A DNA stretch of 64,000 nt from an uncultured Ruminococcus sp. (GTDB taxonomy: Bacteria > Bacillota > Clostridia > Oscillospirales > Ruminococcaceae), in assembly GCA_910577575.1 (NCBI GenBank), contig CAJTOG010000005.1:1-64000 (forward strand), given 5' to 3'. The notes beneath the pieces are model-generated. The model did no database searches. It was not told the DNA's origin and saw only the letters and a program-made list of their open reading frames with translations. This document shows positions 8,244 to 16,015 of this stretch, in pieces. Made by a program: the position numbers and the translations under genes. The first letter of the stretch is position 1. Every line of letters starts with the position of its first letter.

Positions 8244-8387
8244 TCATAACATATGAAGCAAAAGAAAAACATCCTGAATTATATCCTCTGCTTCTGCATA
8301 GTTTCCACAGCAGTCATAAACTATTCTTAAAATTTAATCTCCGTACTTTCTGAAGCAATACGAAGATATATTGTTTTCATTCTCCAT
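8244..8387 (-). pseudogene. ECF sigma-70 factor, N-terminal remnant with in-frame stop
   Basis: Starting at ATG 8387, preceded by GGGAGG, the minus strand reads MENENNISSYCFRKYGD, then a TAA (8334-8336), then in the same frame ILRIVYDCCGNYAEAEDIIQ continuing DVFLLL before a stop at 8244. The string GNYAEAEDIIQDVFL is the region 2.1-2.2 signature of ECF sigma factors. Region 4 is missing, so the gene is both nonsense-mutated and truncated. The intact ribosome site argues that it was recently functional. Confidence 0.72.
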
Positions 8388-8472
8388 ACTGTCCTGCCTC
8401 CCTTCTCATAAAATAAAACAATTCAGCAAGTCATTTTCGTGCATGAAACTGAATATTTTTTTATTTTAACAA

Positions 8473-8512
8473 ATAAAAAACAGGTTCTCAAAGTACGAGA
8501 ACCTGTTTTTAT
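8473..8512 (-). terminator. Terminator downstream of tRNA-Leu
   Basis: An 11-bp perfect stem AACAGGTTCTC/GAGAACCTGTT (8479-8489 with 8497-8507) has T-rich flanks in both directions, so it can act on either strand. Confidence 0.8.
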
Positions 8513-8519
8513 TATATAA

Positions 8520-8603
8520 TGCCGGTGGCGGGGGTCGAACCCGCACGGTGTTGCCACCACGGGATTTTGAGTCCCGCACGTCTGCCAATTCCATCACACC
8601 GGC
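8520..8603 (-). tRNA. tRNA-Leu (anticodon CAA)
   Basis: The minus strand folds as a class II tRNA: acceptor GCCGGTG pairs with CACCGGC, there is a long variable arm, and the T-loop reads GGTTCGACC. The anticodon loop CTCAAAA gives CAA (decodes UUG). No CCA is encoded. Confidence 0.93.
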
Positions 8604-8658
8604 AAATAACTTATGTATATTATTATAACATATATACGTAAGTTTGTCAAGCGTTTTT

Positions 8659-9465
8659 TTATATTTTATAAAAGTTTTTGAAATTTTCAGAAAGTATAAT
8701 TCTGTTTTCTTCCTCTGAAAATCCAAGAGAAATAAAACGTTCAAATTCTTCTTTATGACTCCACATGGGAAAATCACAACCGAAAAAGCTTTTTTCAATG
8801 CCAAATTTTTTTATTCTCTCAACAGCTTTTTCTGTACTCATAAAGGCAAGCGAACTGCTTATATCTACACTGAGGTTTTCAAATCCTGTCAGCATTTCCT
8901 CTGCCTCTTCCCATCGCTGATAACCGCCAAGATGAGCAGCCTGTATTTTAAGTTTCGGGAAATTTTCACATATACGGCGAATTTTTGCAGGAGCAGACCA
9001 GTCATAGCGGGAATCTCCGCAATGAATGAGTAAAGGCAGACTTCCTTCAATTACTTCATAAATTCTGAAAGCTTCCGGAGAATCAGCGTCAAATTCCTGA
9101 AAATCAGGATGCAGTTTTATACCATGAAGTCCGAGAGATTTAATCTGTTCAACATCTTCCTCAATATCCGAATCGGGATGAGCAGTACCGAAACCGAAAA
9201 AACTTGGATTTTTTTCACATTCTCCTGCAATGAACTTATTAATAGACTTTACCTGGTGCGGAACTGTAGCTGTTGAGCATACAAGATATTTTGAAACTCC
9301 GATATTGTTTCCGCCCTCAATAAGCTTCTGGGATACTCCTATACTGTCCATATGCAAATCATAGAATCTTCCTGTATTTGCAGTGGCGTTTTCTGCTATT
9401 TTCTCAGGGAAAATATGAGCATGAGCGTCAATGATTTCATATTTGCCGTAAATTTCCGAATCCAT
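8659..9465 (-). CDS. Amidohydrolase-2 family metal-dependent hydrolase
   Basis: 268 residues. The family landmarks appear in order: metal-binding IDAHAHIFP at about residue 12, GIKLHPDFQEF, LLIHCGDSRYD, IQAAHLGGY and the catalytic aspartate in FFGCDFPMWSH. This is the TIM-barrel amidohydrolase group (PF04909) that includes decarboxylases and hydrolases of small carboxylic substrates; the substrate is unknown. Cytoplasmic, with no signal peptide. Monocistronic, with its own promoter at 9500-9528 carrying a palindrome over the -35 box. The tRNA-Leu gene follows downstream. Confidence 0.85.
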   Translation of the reverse strand: MDSEIYGKYEIIDAHAHIFPEKIAENATANTGRFYDLHMDSIGVSQKLIEGGNNIGVSKYLVCSTATVPHQVKSINKFIAGECEKNPSFFGFGTAHPDSDIEEDVEQIKSLGLHGIKLHPDFQEFDADSPEAFRIYEVIEGSLPLLIHCGDSRYDWSAPAKIRRICENFPKLKIQAAHLGGYQRWEEAEEMLTGFENLSVDISSSLAFMSTEKAVERIKKFGIEKSFFGCDFPMWSHKEEFERFISLGFSEEENRIILSENFKNFYKI

Positions 9466-9499
9466 TCAAAAAACCTCTCTTTTAGTAAATGCTGTATTT

Positions 9500-9528
9500 A
9501 TTATATCACTTTCCCTGACAATTGTCAA
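9500..9528 (-). promoter_or_regulatory. Promoter of the amidohydrolase gene with overlapping palindrome
   Basis: The minus strand reads TTGACA (9523-9528), a 17-nt spacer and TATAAT (9500-9505). A perfect 12-bp palindrome TGACAATTGTCA (9516-9527) overlaps the -35 box and could be an operator. Confidence 0.75.
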
Positions 9529-9544
9529 TTGTTTCACAAAATTT

Positions 9545-10672
9545 TCATAACCTGGATTTAAAGTCATCATAGCAGAATGTTTTTAAAGTTACAAGATTTC
9601 CATCCGGTTTATTTAATATAATTGACGGCAAGGGCATACCATTAAAAGTATTGTTTTTAACCATCGAGTATATTGCCATATCACCAAACACAAGCTTATC
9701 TCCTATATTTAACGGATTATCAAATGAATACTCACCAATAGAATCTCCCGCAAGGCAGGTCTGTGAACCAAGACGATAAGTATATTGCTTTTCTCCTGAT
9801 TTACCTGAATCCTGAAGCGGAGGGCGATACGGCATTTCCAGCACATCAGGCATATGACAGGCTGCCGATGTGTCAAGAATAGCTATAGGCATATCGTTTT
9901 CAATAATGTCAAGAACTTCGGTCACAAGATATCCTGCATTCAGTGCGACAGCTTCACCTGGTTCAAGAAATACTTCAAGTCCGTATTTTTCCTGTATATG
10001 TTTAATACAGCCTTCAAGCAACGGAATATCATAGTCACTTCTTGTTATATGATGTCCGCCACCGAAATTAATCCACTCCATTTTTTCAAGTACATCGCCG
10101 AACTTTTCTTCAACAGCATCAAGTGTCTTTTTGAGGTCATCTGAATTCTGTTCGCATAAAGTATGAAAATGCAGACCTGTTATACCATATAAATTACTTC
10201 TGTCAAAGTTTTTATCAATAATTCCGAGACGTGACTTTGGCGAACAAGGGTCATATATTTCATGCCCCTCCTGTGTTGAACATTCCGGATTTATTCTTAA
10301 TCCGATTTTTTTGCCTGCCCCCAGCACTTTATCCCGATATTTATCAAGCTGACCAAAAGAATTAAAAATTATATGGTCACAGTAAGAAATAATTTCATCA
10401 ATTTCACTTTCACGGTAAGCAGCAGAAAAAACATGATTTTCCTTACCCATTTTCTCATAACCGAGTCTCGCCTCATAAAGCCCGCTACAAGCTGTTCCTG
10501 AAATATAATTCCCTATCAGATTATAAACATGATAACATGAAAAAGCTTTCTGTGCAAGCAGGATTTTACAGCCTGTGCGTTCCTGAACACCTTTGAGAAT
10601 TTCAAGATTGTGTATTAACTTCTCCTCATCAATTACATAGCAGGGAGTTTTTATTTTTTCCTTGTCAATCAT
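9545..10672 (-). CDS. nspC: Carboxynorspermidine/carboxyspermidine decarboxylase
   Basis: PLP-dependent alanine-racemase-fold decarboxylase. It converts carboxyspermidine (or carboxynorspermidine), the product of the dehydrogenase encoded upstream, to the free triamine. 375 residues from ATG 10672, chosen because AAAGGAG lies 5 nt upstream; the longer frame would need a TTG. Motifs include the PLP lysine in ILLAQKAFS, GLHFHTLCEQ, WINFGGGHHITR, FLEPGEAVALNAGYL and the substrate cysteine segment SQTCLAGD. Last gene of the polyamine operon. Confidence 0.93.
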   Translation of the reverse strand: MIDKEKIKTPCYVIDEEKLIHNLEILKGVQERTGCKILLAQKAFSCYHVYNLIGNYISGTACSGLYEARLGYEKMGKENHVFSAAYRESEIDEIISYCDHIIFNSFGQLDKYRDKVLGAGKKIGLRINPECSTQEGHEIYDPCSPKSRLGIIDKNFDRSNLYGITGLHFHTLCEQNSDDLKKTLDAVEEKFGDVLEKMEWINFGGGHHITRSDYDIPLLEGCIKHIQEKYGLEVFLEPGEAVALNAGYLVTEVLDIIENDMPIAILDTSAACHMPDVLEMPYRPPLQDSGKSGEKQYTYRLGSQTCLAGDSIGEYSFDNPLNIGDKLVFGDMAIYSMVKNNTFNGMPLPSIILNKPDGNLVTLKTFCYDDFKSRL

Positions 10673-10844
10673 TTTTACTCCTTTCGGACACAGAATATTT
10701 TTCAGCAATATCTCAGATACTTCATATCTTTGTATTCATAATCAGAAACCTTTTTAAAAAACATTTTCTCTCTGAATCATAGCATATTCATGGTATCTGA
10801 CATCTTTTTTATACTTCAATTCTATTTTCTGAACAAACAGCATA

Positions 10845-11039
10845 TCAGTTGTCATTTTCAATAGAAATATATTCTATCCGTGATATGCGGATAATATGGT
10901 CTGTACTGTAATCATCTGTAAGAAGAATCCAGCCGTTGCCGATTTCCCTTATTTTACCCTCAACTACATCATCCCGCACGCTGACAGAACATTCCTTGTT
11001 AAGATAGCGTGCTATTATGTCTTCAACTTTTACAATCAT
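10845..11039 (-). CDS. Small Sm-like protein, paralogue A (64 aa)
   Basis: 64 residues, AGGGTG 5-6 nt before the ATG. No signal or membrane segment. The second half reads GKIREIGNGWILLTDD, then IIRISRIEYISI. This alternation of short beta strands recalls Sm/Lsm-type small barrels, but that fold is my inference. It aligns along its length with the 76-residue protein encoded immediately upstream (G-x-I/L-x-x-[IV]-G-x-GWI-x-L at the centre and YI-x-I at the end), so the two are tandem duplicates. It lies inside the polyamine operon between the carboxynorspermidine dehydrogenase and decarboxylase genes. Function unknown. Confidence 0.75.
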   Translation of the reverse strand: MIVKVEDIIARYLNKECSVSVRDDVVEGKIREIGNGWILLTDDYSTDHIIRISRIEYISIENDN

Positions 11040-11065
11040 TTTTTCACCCTAACATTTATTTGCGG

Positions 11066-11296
11066 TCAAATTTTAATATAGGTAACATTTGCTATATTGA
11101 TTATCCTTCTACAATCGTCCTCTCTGAGTACAATCCAGCCTTTGCCGACTTTTTCAAGATTACCCTTGATACTTTCCGCATAGCCATAGCCATTATCATG
11201 AACTTCCATAACATTAAAACATACAGTTATCTTTTTACCGATATATTTGGTCAACTCTACCTCAATTTCCATGTTATCACCAATATCATTGAACAT
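11066..11296 (-). CDS. Small Sm-like protein, paralogue B (76 aa)
   Basis: 76 residues, GGGAGC 8 nt before the ATG; an internal ATG at 11272 is a possible alternative start. It contains ELTKYIGKKITVCFN, then GNLEKVGKGWIVLREDD and IINIANVTYIKI. The C-terminal half is clearly homologous to the 64-residue neighbour. The N-terminal part is longer by about 12 residues and has a Gly/Tyr-containing insert (HDNGYGYAE). It starts 18 nt after the dehydrogenase stop codon, so it is certainly co-transcribed. I know no assigned function. Confidence 0.75.
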   Translation of the reverse strand: MFNDIGDNMEIEVELTKYIGKKITVCFNVMEVHDNGYGYAESIKGNLEKVGKGWIVLREDDCRRIINIANVTYIKI

Positions 11297-11314
11297 AAAT
11301 ATTGCTCCCTTCGG

Positions 11315-12517
11315 TTAATCAACAAGAACAGGATTAAAATCCTCTTCCCATGGAAGTCCCCATTTATTAAGTTCTTCCATGAACGGGTCAGGGTCAAATT
11401 CTTCAATATTATAAACACCTGCTTTATTCCATTTTCCTGTCATAATCATCATTGCACCAATCATTGCAGGTACTCCAGTAGTATAAGAAATAGCCTGTGA
11501 ACCCACTTCTTTATAGCATTCCTGATGGTCGCAGATATTATAAAGATAATAAGTTTTATCCTTACCATCTTTTTTGCCACGGAATATACAGCCGATATTT
11601 GTCTTGCCGATTGTTCTCGGGCCGAGTGATGCAGGGTCAGGAAGTACAGCCTTTAGAAACTGCAACGGCACTATCTCCTTTCCTTCGTACATAATAGGTT
11701 CAATTGATGTCATGCCTACATTTTCAAGGCATTTAAGATGAGTAAGATAACTCTGTCCGAAAGTCATGAAAAACCTTATACGTTTTATGCCCTTGATATT
11801 GAGTGCAAGCGATTCCAGCTCCTCATGGTGAAGCAGATACATATCCTTTTCGCCTACTCCCTTGAAATTATATACACGCTTGATTTCCATTGGTTCAGTT
11901 TCAACCCATTTGCCGTCTTCAATATAACTTCCTTTTGCCGATACCTCACGGATATTGATTTCAGGATTGAAATTAGTCGCAAACGGATAGCCATGGTCAC
12001 CGCCGTTACAGTCAAGAATGTCAATATAATTAATTTCATCAAATTCATGCTTCATGGCATAAGCAGAAAATACTCCTGTTACACCGGGGTCAAAACCGCT
12101 TCCGAGAAGTGCAGTGATACCTGCCTGCTCAAATTTTTCACGGTAAGCCCACTGCCATTTATACTCAAATTTAGCTGTGTCAAGCGGTTCATAGTTTGCA
12201 GTATCAACATAATGAGTCTTGGTTGCAAGACAAGCGTCCATGATAGTCAAATCCTGATAAGGAAGTGCAAGATTCAAAACAACATCGGGTTTATAGCTGT
12301 TGATTAATTCAATCAGTTCATCAACATTGTCTGCATTTACCTGAGCTGTTTCAATAACTGTACTGGTATTCGGCTGTAGTTTATCTTTAAGGGCATCACA
12401 CTTTGATTTGGTACGGCTTGCAATCATAATACCATCAAAAACTTCACTGTTCTGGCAGCACTTGTGTATTGCGACGGATGCAACTCCACCGCAGCCAATA
12501 ATCATACATTTTCCCAT
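11315..12517 (-). CDS. Carboxynorspermidine dehydrogenase (saccharopine dehydrogenase family)
   Basis: NADPH-dependent enzyme that condenses putrescine or diaminopropane with aspartate semialdehyde to make carboxyspermidine or carboxynorspermidine. 400 residues, typical for the family. The Rossmann motif is at the very start (MIIGCGGVASVAIHKC), followed by IASRTKSKCDAL, VLNLALPYQD, HYVDTANYEP and LLGSGFDPGVTGVF. Pairing with NspC in the same operon decides between saccharopine dehydrogenase and this function. AAAGGAG lies before the ATG. Confidence 0.92.
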   Translation of the reverse strand: MGKCMIIGCGGVASVAIHKCCQNSEVFDGIMIASRTKSKCDALKDKLQPNTSTVIETAQVNADNVDELIELINSYKPDVVLNLALPYQDLTIMDACLATKTHYVDTANYEPLDTAKFEYKWQWAYREKFEQAGITALLGSGFDPGVTGVFSAYAMKHEFDEINYIDILDCNGGDHGYPFATNFNPEINIREVSAKGSYIEDGKWVETEPMEIKRVYNFKGVGEKDMYLLHHEELESLALNIKGIKRIRFFMTFGQSYLTHLKCLENVGMTSIEPIMYEGKEIVPLQFLKAVLPDPASLGPRTIGKTNIGCIFRGKKDGKDKTYYLYNICDHQECYKEVGSQAISYTTGVPAMIGAMMIMTGKWNKAGVYNIEEFDPDPFMEELNKWGLPWEEDFNPVLVD

Positions 12518-12541
12518 TTTTTCAATCTCCTTTATATTTTA

Positions 12542-13246
12542 TCAACAGCAGTCCCAATTATAGAGAACGTCACTGAAATCAAGATTTTTAAGTTTTTTTG
12601 AATTAATAAAGAAATTTCCTATTCCCGAATCGCCCCACATTACTCTGTCTTCGCCATTATAGCCATCTGTATCAAGCTGAAACAGCAGAAAGTCATATTT
12701 CTCAAGTTTTTCATCATTTCTTGGGTCTGTCTGAGTAAAGTACGGGTAACCGCCGACTTTATGTCCTGAATTTTCGTTCCATTCTTCTTCACTAAGGTCC
12801 GAACAATAATCTATATATCTGTTTTCAGATTTATCAAAATCCATGCTGTATTCTCCGAAAACAGGCATATATTCTTCTTCATCATATTCATTTTTTACGA
12901 ATTTTTCAAAAATCTCCTCTTCTGTAACTGTTTTATCAATTTCCGGATAATAAATTATACGGAAAGTATTCTGATTTGTCGGATTATCAAAATCCAAGCC
13001 CGATATCTCATCATTGAGAATCCAGAATTGCAAAAGTCCAGTTTTCGGAAATTCATCAAGTTGAATTTTTCTGCAATCTATCTGTGCAAGAAGTCTGAGT
13101 TGATTTCCGTCTTCAGCAACTGGAAAATTTCCGTTATGAGGGATATATCCCAGTCCGCCAACCTTACTCTCAAAAATTTCCGGCTTTGTATTTGTGAGTT
13201 TTATTTTCATACATGGTTTAACATTATCATTTTTATACGTATTCAT
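12542..13246 (-). CDS. DUF1963 (YwqG-like) protein
   Basis: 234 residues. Family features are SKVGGLGYIPHNGNFP near the start, LLAQIDCRKI, TGLLQFWI, GGYPYFTQTDPR and a C-terminal LLFQLDTD then WGDSGIGNFFI. DUF1963 proteins are cytoplasmic, lack known catalytic residues and often sit near SMI1/KNR4-type or toxin-immunity genes; here the protein is embedded in a polyamine operon. Its start is 1 nt after the stop of the DUF3592 gene and uses AAGGAG. Its role in the operon is unknown. Confidence 0.83.
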   Translation of the reverse strand: MNTYKNDNVKPCMKIKLTNTKPEIFESKVGGLGYIPHNGNFPVAEDGNQLRLLAQIDCRKIQLDEFPKTGLLQFWILNDEISGLDFDNPTNQNTFRIIYYPEIDKTVTEEEIFEKFVKNEYDEEEYMPVFGEYSMDFDKSENRYIDYCSDLSEEEWNENSGHKVGGYPYFTQTDPRNDEKLEKYDFLLFQLDTDGYNGEDRVMWGDSGIGNFFINSKKLKNLDFSDVLYNWDCC

Positions 13247-13247
13247 T

Positions 13248-13748
13248 TTATCTTATCTCCTTATTATTATTTCTGGAAACAGAAACATATATAATTATGA
13301 AAACAATAAAAAATACACCGCTTACAACCAAAAAAATAATTCCGATAAAATTTGTCGTTTTGTCTGAAGGTACATAAAATTTCCTTGGATTTTCCGGATT
13401 AATTTTAAGCTCCACAATATCACCGATTTCAAATTTCGGAGGATTTGAAGCAGTATTGCTAACAACATCATACTCTATACCATTATAAGTATATATGAAT
13501 CTTGGTCTATAAACTATTGATATATGACGACGTTTGTTTTTCCGTTTTATTTCAGACTTTTCAGGTAAATTCTCAATTACTGTAGCCGTAACTGATTCCG
13601 TACAACTGTAAGACTTTATTTTCTGATATGAAAGTGTAATAGCTCCGGCAACCGATAATATAATAGCAACTATAAGAAAAATAATTGGTATAAATTTCGG
13701 ATTAAGATTATTGCCACTTCTTAATTTAATAATATTTCTTCTATACAT
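13248..13748 (-). CDS. DUF3592 membrane protein
   Basis: 166 residues. One hydrophobic helix is near the N terminus (IPIIFLIVAIILSVAGAITL), one at the C terminus (IGIIFLVVSGVFFIVFIIIY). Between them lies a soluble beta domain with the DUF3592 pattern: CTESVTATVIE, a strand with YTYNGIEYDVVS and the loop VELKINPENPRKFYVP. Likely anchored in the cytoplasmic membrane with the beta domain outside. Co-transcribed with agmatinase upstream (15-nt gap) and DUF1963 downstream (1-nt gap). No function can be assigned. Confidence 0.82.
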   Translation of the reverse strand: MYRRNIIKLRSGNNLNPKFIPIIFLIVAIILSVAGAITLSYQKIKSYSCTESVTATVIENLPEKSEIKRKNKRRHISIVYRPRFIYTYNGIEYDVVSNTASNPPKFEIGDIVELKINPENPRKFYVPSDKTTNFIGIIFLVVSGVFFIVFIIIYVSVSRNNNKEIR

Positions 13749-13763
13749 AGCAAATTTATTCTA

Positions 13764-14618
13764 TTATCTTGACATTGCAAGAAGCATTTCTCTTATAATC
13801 TTGCACGCAACAGCTGTTGAAGTTCCTGACTGGTCATAATGCGGACTTAATTCATTCACATCACAGCCCACTATATCAAGTTCACTGCATACAAGAGTTA
13901 CAGCCTTCCTAAGCTCATCAAAAGTAACTCCGCCGGCTTCCGGAGTACCCGTTCCGCAGAATATCGACGGGTCAAGCACATCCAAATCAAGAGTAAAATA
14001 CACGTTCTTTCCCTTGAGTTTTTCAACTGTTTCAGCAAGTCCGTCAAAATTGAACTTATGCATTTCAGTATGCTTTTTGGCAAATATAAATTCTTCTTTG
14101 TCTCCGCTTCTGATGCCAAACTGGAATATATGGCCGTCTCCGACAAGCTCATGACATCTTCTCAGTACACACGCATGAGACAGCTGCTGACCTAAATAAT
14201 CTTCACGCAAATCAGCATGGGCATCAAAATGAATTATATACAAATCCTCATATTTTTCTTTTACAGCCATGACAGAACCAAGAGTTACGAGATGCTCTCC
14301 GCCAATCATGAACGGCAGTTTTTTATCACTGAGAATTATATCAGAACGCATTGCTATATCGGCTACTGCACGGCGTACACTGCCGAAAGGAAGTTCTAAA
14401 TCCCCACTGTCAAAATAGCTGTAATCTGTCATATCCTTGTCCTGATACGGACTGTATGTTTCAATACCAAAGCTTTCTGAACGTATTGCAGAAGGTGCAA
14501 ATCGTGTGCCGGGACGAAAACTTGTTGTACTGTCATAACCTGCTCCGAAAATAACTATTCCGGACTCCTCATATTCTGCATCGCAGGCAATAAAAGTCTG
14601 TATATTTTTATTCAACAT
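13764..14618 (-). CDS. speB: Agmatinase (ureohydrolase family)
   Basis: Hydrolyses agmatine to putrescine and urea with two Mn ions. 284 residues. Metal ligands are visible in GGEHLVTLG, the HFDAHADLR segment and YFTLDLDVLDPS, with GTGTPEAGG after them, in the standard order of the arginase/agmatinase fold. The start overlaps the end of speE by 11 nt. This enzyme closes the arginine-agmatine-putrescine route started by the decarboxylase two genes upstream. Confidence 0.94.
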   Translation of the reverse strand: MLNKNIQTFIACDAEYEESGIVIFGAGYDSTTSFRPGTRFAPSAIRSESFGIETYSPYQDKDMTDYSYFDSGDLELPFGSVRRAVADIAMRSDIILSDKKLPFMIGGEHLVTLGSVMAVKEKYEDLYIIHFDAHADLREDYLGQQLSHACVLRRCHELVGDGHIFQFGIRSGDKEEFIFAKKHTEMHKFNFDGLAETVEKLKGKNVYFTLDLDVLDPSIFCGTGTPEAGGVTFDELRKAVTLVCSELDIVGCDVNELSPHYDQSGTSTAVACKIIREMLLAMSR

Positions 14619-15459
14619 CTCTCAGCATCTCCTCAACATAATTAGGCAGTGCAAATGCTCCTGCATGAAGTTTGGTATTATAATACTTTGTTTTCATTGC
14701 AAGCATATTCCATTTTGTCGCATTCAAATCATGGACAGGATGATATTTTTTGGACGCAAAACCAAAAAGCCAGTGACCTGACGGATAAGTCGGTATATGT
14801 GCCTGATACACTCTGCTTATCGGAAAACTTTCAACTATCCGCTTATGTGAACGCTGCATAGCCGCCGCATCTTCATCATAAAACGGACTTTCATGCTGAT
14901 TCACCATAATTCCGTCTTCACGGAGAGCTTTGTTACAGCTTCCATAAAATTCCTTGGTAAACAAACCCTCTCCCGGTCCGAACGGGTCAGTTGAATCGAC
15001 TATAATAACATCATACTTATTTTCACACCGACGGATAAATTTAACACCGTCCTCATAATAGATATGAACTCTTTCATCACCTAAACGACAGGCAGTAGTC
15101 GGCAGAAATTTCCTGCTTACTTCAATAACAAGCTCGTCAATCTCTACTAAATCAATGCTTTCAACAGTCGGATAACGTGTTAACTCACGGATTACCCCAC
15201 CGTCTCCTGCACCGATAACAAGTATGTTTTTCGGATTCGGATGAACAGCCATAGGAATATGAGTTATCATTTCATGATAAATAAATTCATCTTTTTCAGT
15301 AAGCATCATATAGCCATCAAGCGTAAGGAATCTGCCGAATTCCTTTGAATCAAAAACATCAATACGTTGAAATTCACTTTTGCCCGTATAAAGCTGTCTG
15401 TCTACTTTAATAGAAAATTTGACATTCGGAGTATGTCTCTCCGTAAACCATAATTCCAT
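14608..15459 (-). CDS. speE: Spermidine synthase
   Basis: Transfers the aminopropyl group of decarboxylated SAM to putrescine. 283 residues from ATG 15459, chosen because AAGGAG lies 8 nt upstream and the protein then starts MELWFTERHTPNVKFS, as in SpeE proteins. Motifs: DGYMMLTEKDEFIYHEMITH, the SAM-type loop VIGAGDGGVIRE, and IIVDSTDPFGPGEGLFTKEF with the catalytic Asp. The C-terminal tail overlaps agmatinase. Confidence 0.96.
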   Translation of the reverse strand: MELWFTERHTPNVKFSIKVDRQLYTGKSEFQRIDVFDSKEFGRFLTLDGYMMLTEKDEFIYHEMITHIPMAVHPNPKNILVIGAGDGGVIRELTRYPTVESIDLVEIDELVIEVSRKFLPTTACRLGDERVHIYYEDGVKFIRRCENKYDVIIVDSTDPFGPGEGLFTKEFYGSCNKALREDGIMVNQHESPFYDEDAAAMQRSHKRIVESFPISRVYQAHIPTYPSGHWLFGFASKKYHPVHDLNATKWNMLAMKTKYYNTKLHAGAFALPNYVEEMLRDVE

Positions 15460-15507
15460 AAAAATTCTCCTTAAAATTATTCTTTCAGAAATTTTTATTT
15501 TCATAAA

Positions 15508-15996
15508 TCAGAATTTATTATCTGAATCAAGCACAATCTTCATATTATGATACTTTGAAATCACATCTTTAAATCCAATTGACTTGTACAGGTTATATCC
15601 TGCATCAGTTGCTTTCAGTTCAACAAAGTCAAGACCCATTTTTGCCGAATCAGAAAGCAATAACTTAATCAGTTTGCCGGCAATACCTTTTTTTCTGTAT
15701 TCAGGTCTTGTATAAACATTCAATACTGTACCGGTTATACCATTAACAAATGTAGGGTTCGGGGTCTTTTCCATAATGTATAAAAAACAACACCCTATAA
15801 TTTTTTCTTTTTCTCTGCAAACATAAACAAATAAATCCTTGTTAAGATGGTTATGATAATAACTTGGCAATCTTTCAGAAATCTGAATTATTTGCGACTC
15901 TGAAATATCTTGATAATCTTCAGTCAAATACTCTATTCTTAATTCAACCAGCGAATTTAAATCATTAATACCTGCCTTTTCAAAAATTATAATCAA
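15508..15996 (-). CDS. GNAT-family N-acetyltransferase
   Basis: 162 residues. The acetyl-CoA loop is visible in VYTRPEYRKKGIAGKLIKLLL, followed by the C-terminal GNAT strand LKATDAGYNLYKSIGFK. Its position between the Orn/Lys/Arg decarboxylase and speE genes suggests a polyamine or precursor as acetyl acceptor, but that is inference from context. The start is uncertain. The frame opens with TTG at 15996 only 3 nt after GAGG, and no in-frame ATG occurs until the middle of the protein; a nearby ATT or ATA would be better spaced. Confidence 0.82.
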   Translation of the reverse strand: MIIIFEKAGINDLNSLVELRIEYLTEDYQDISESQIIQISERLPSYYHNHLNKDLFVYVCREKEKIIGCCFLYIMEKTPNPTFVNGITGTVLNVYTRPEYRKKGIAGKLIKLLLSDSAKMGLDFVELKATDAGYNLYKSIGFKDVISKYHNMKIVLDSDNKF

Positions 15997-16015
15997 TCAC
16001 CTCTTTTATTTTTAT

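Noticed and set aside
8466..8804. 112-codon minus-strand frame that includes the tRNA-Leu
   Set aside because: It contains the whole tRNA gene and the terminator; such frames translated through tRNAs are artefacts.
11009..11500. 163-codon plus-strand frame opposite the Sm-like genes
   Set aside because: Covers the ends of three minus-strand genes with good starts; no ribosome site, Phe/Ile/Tyr-rich shadow composition.
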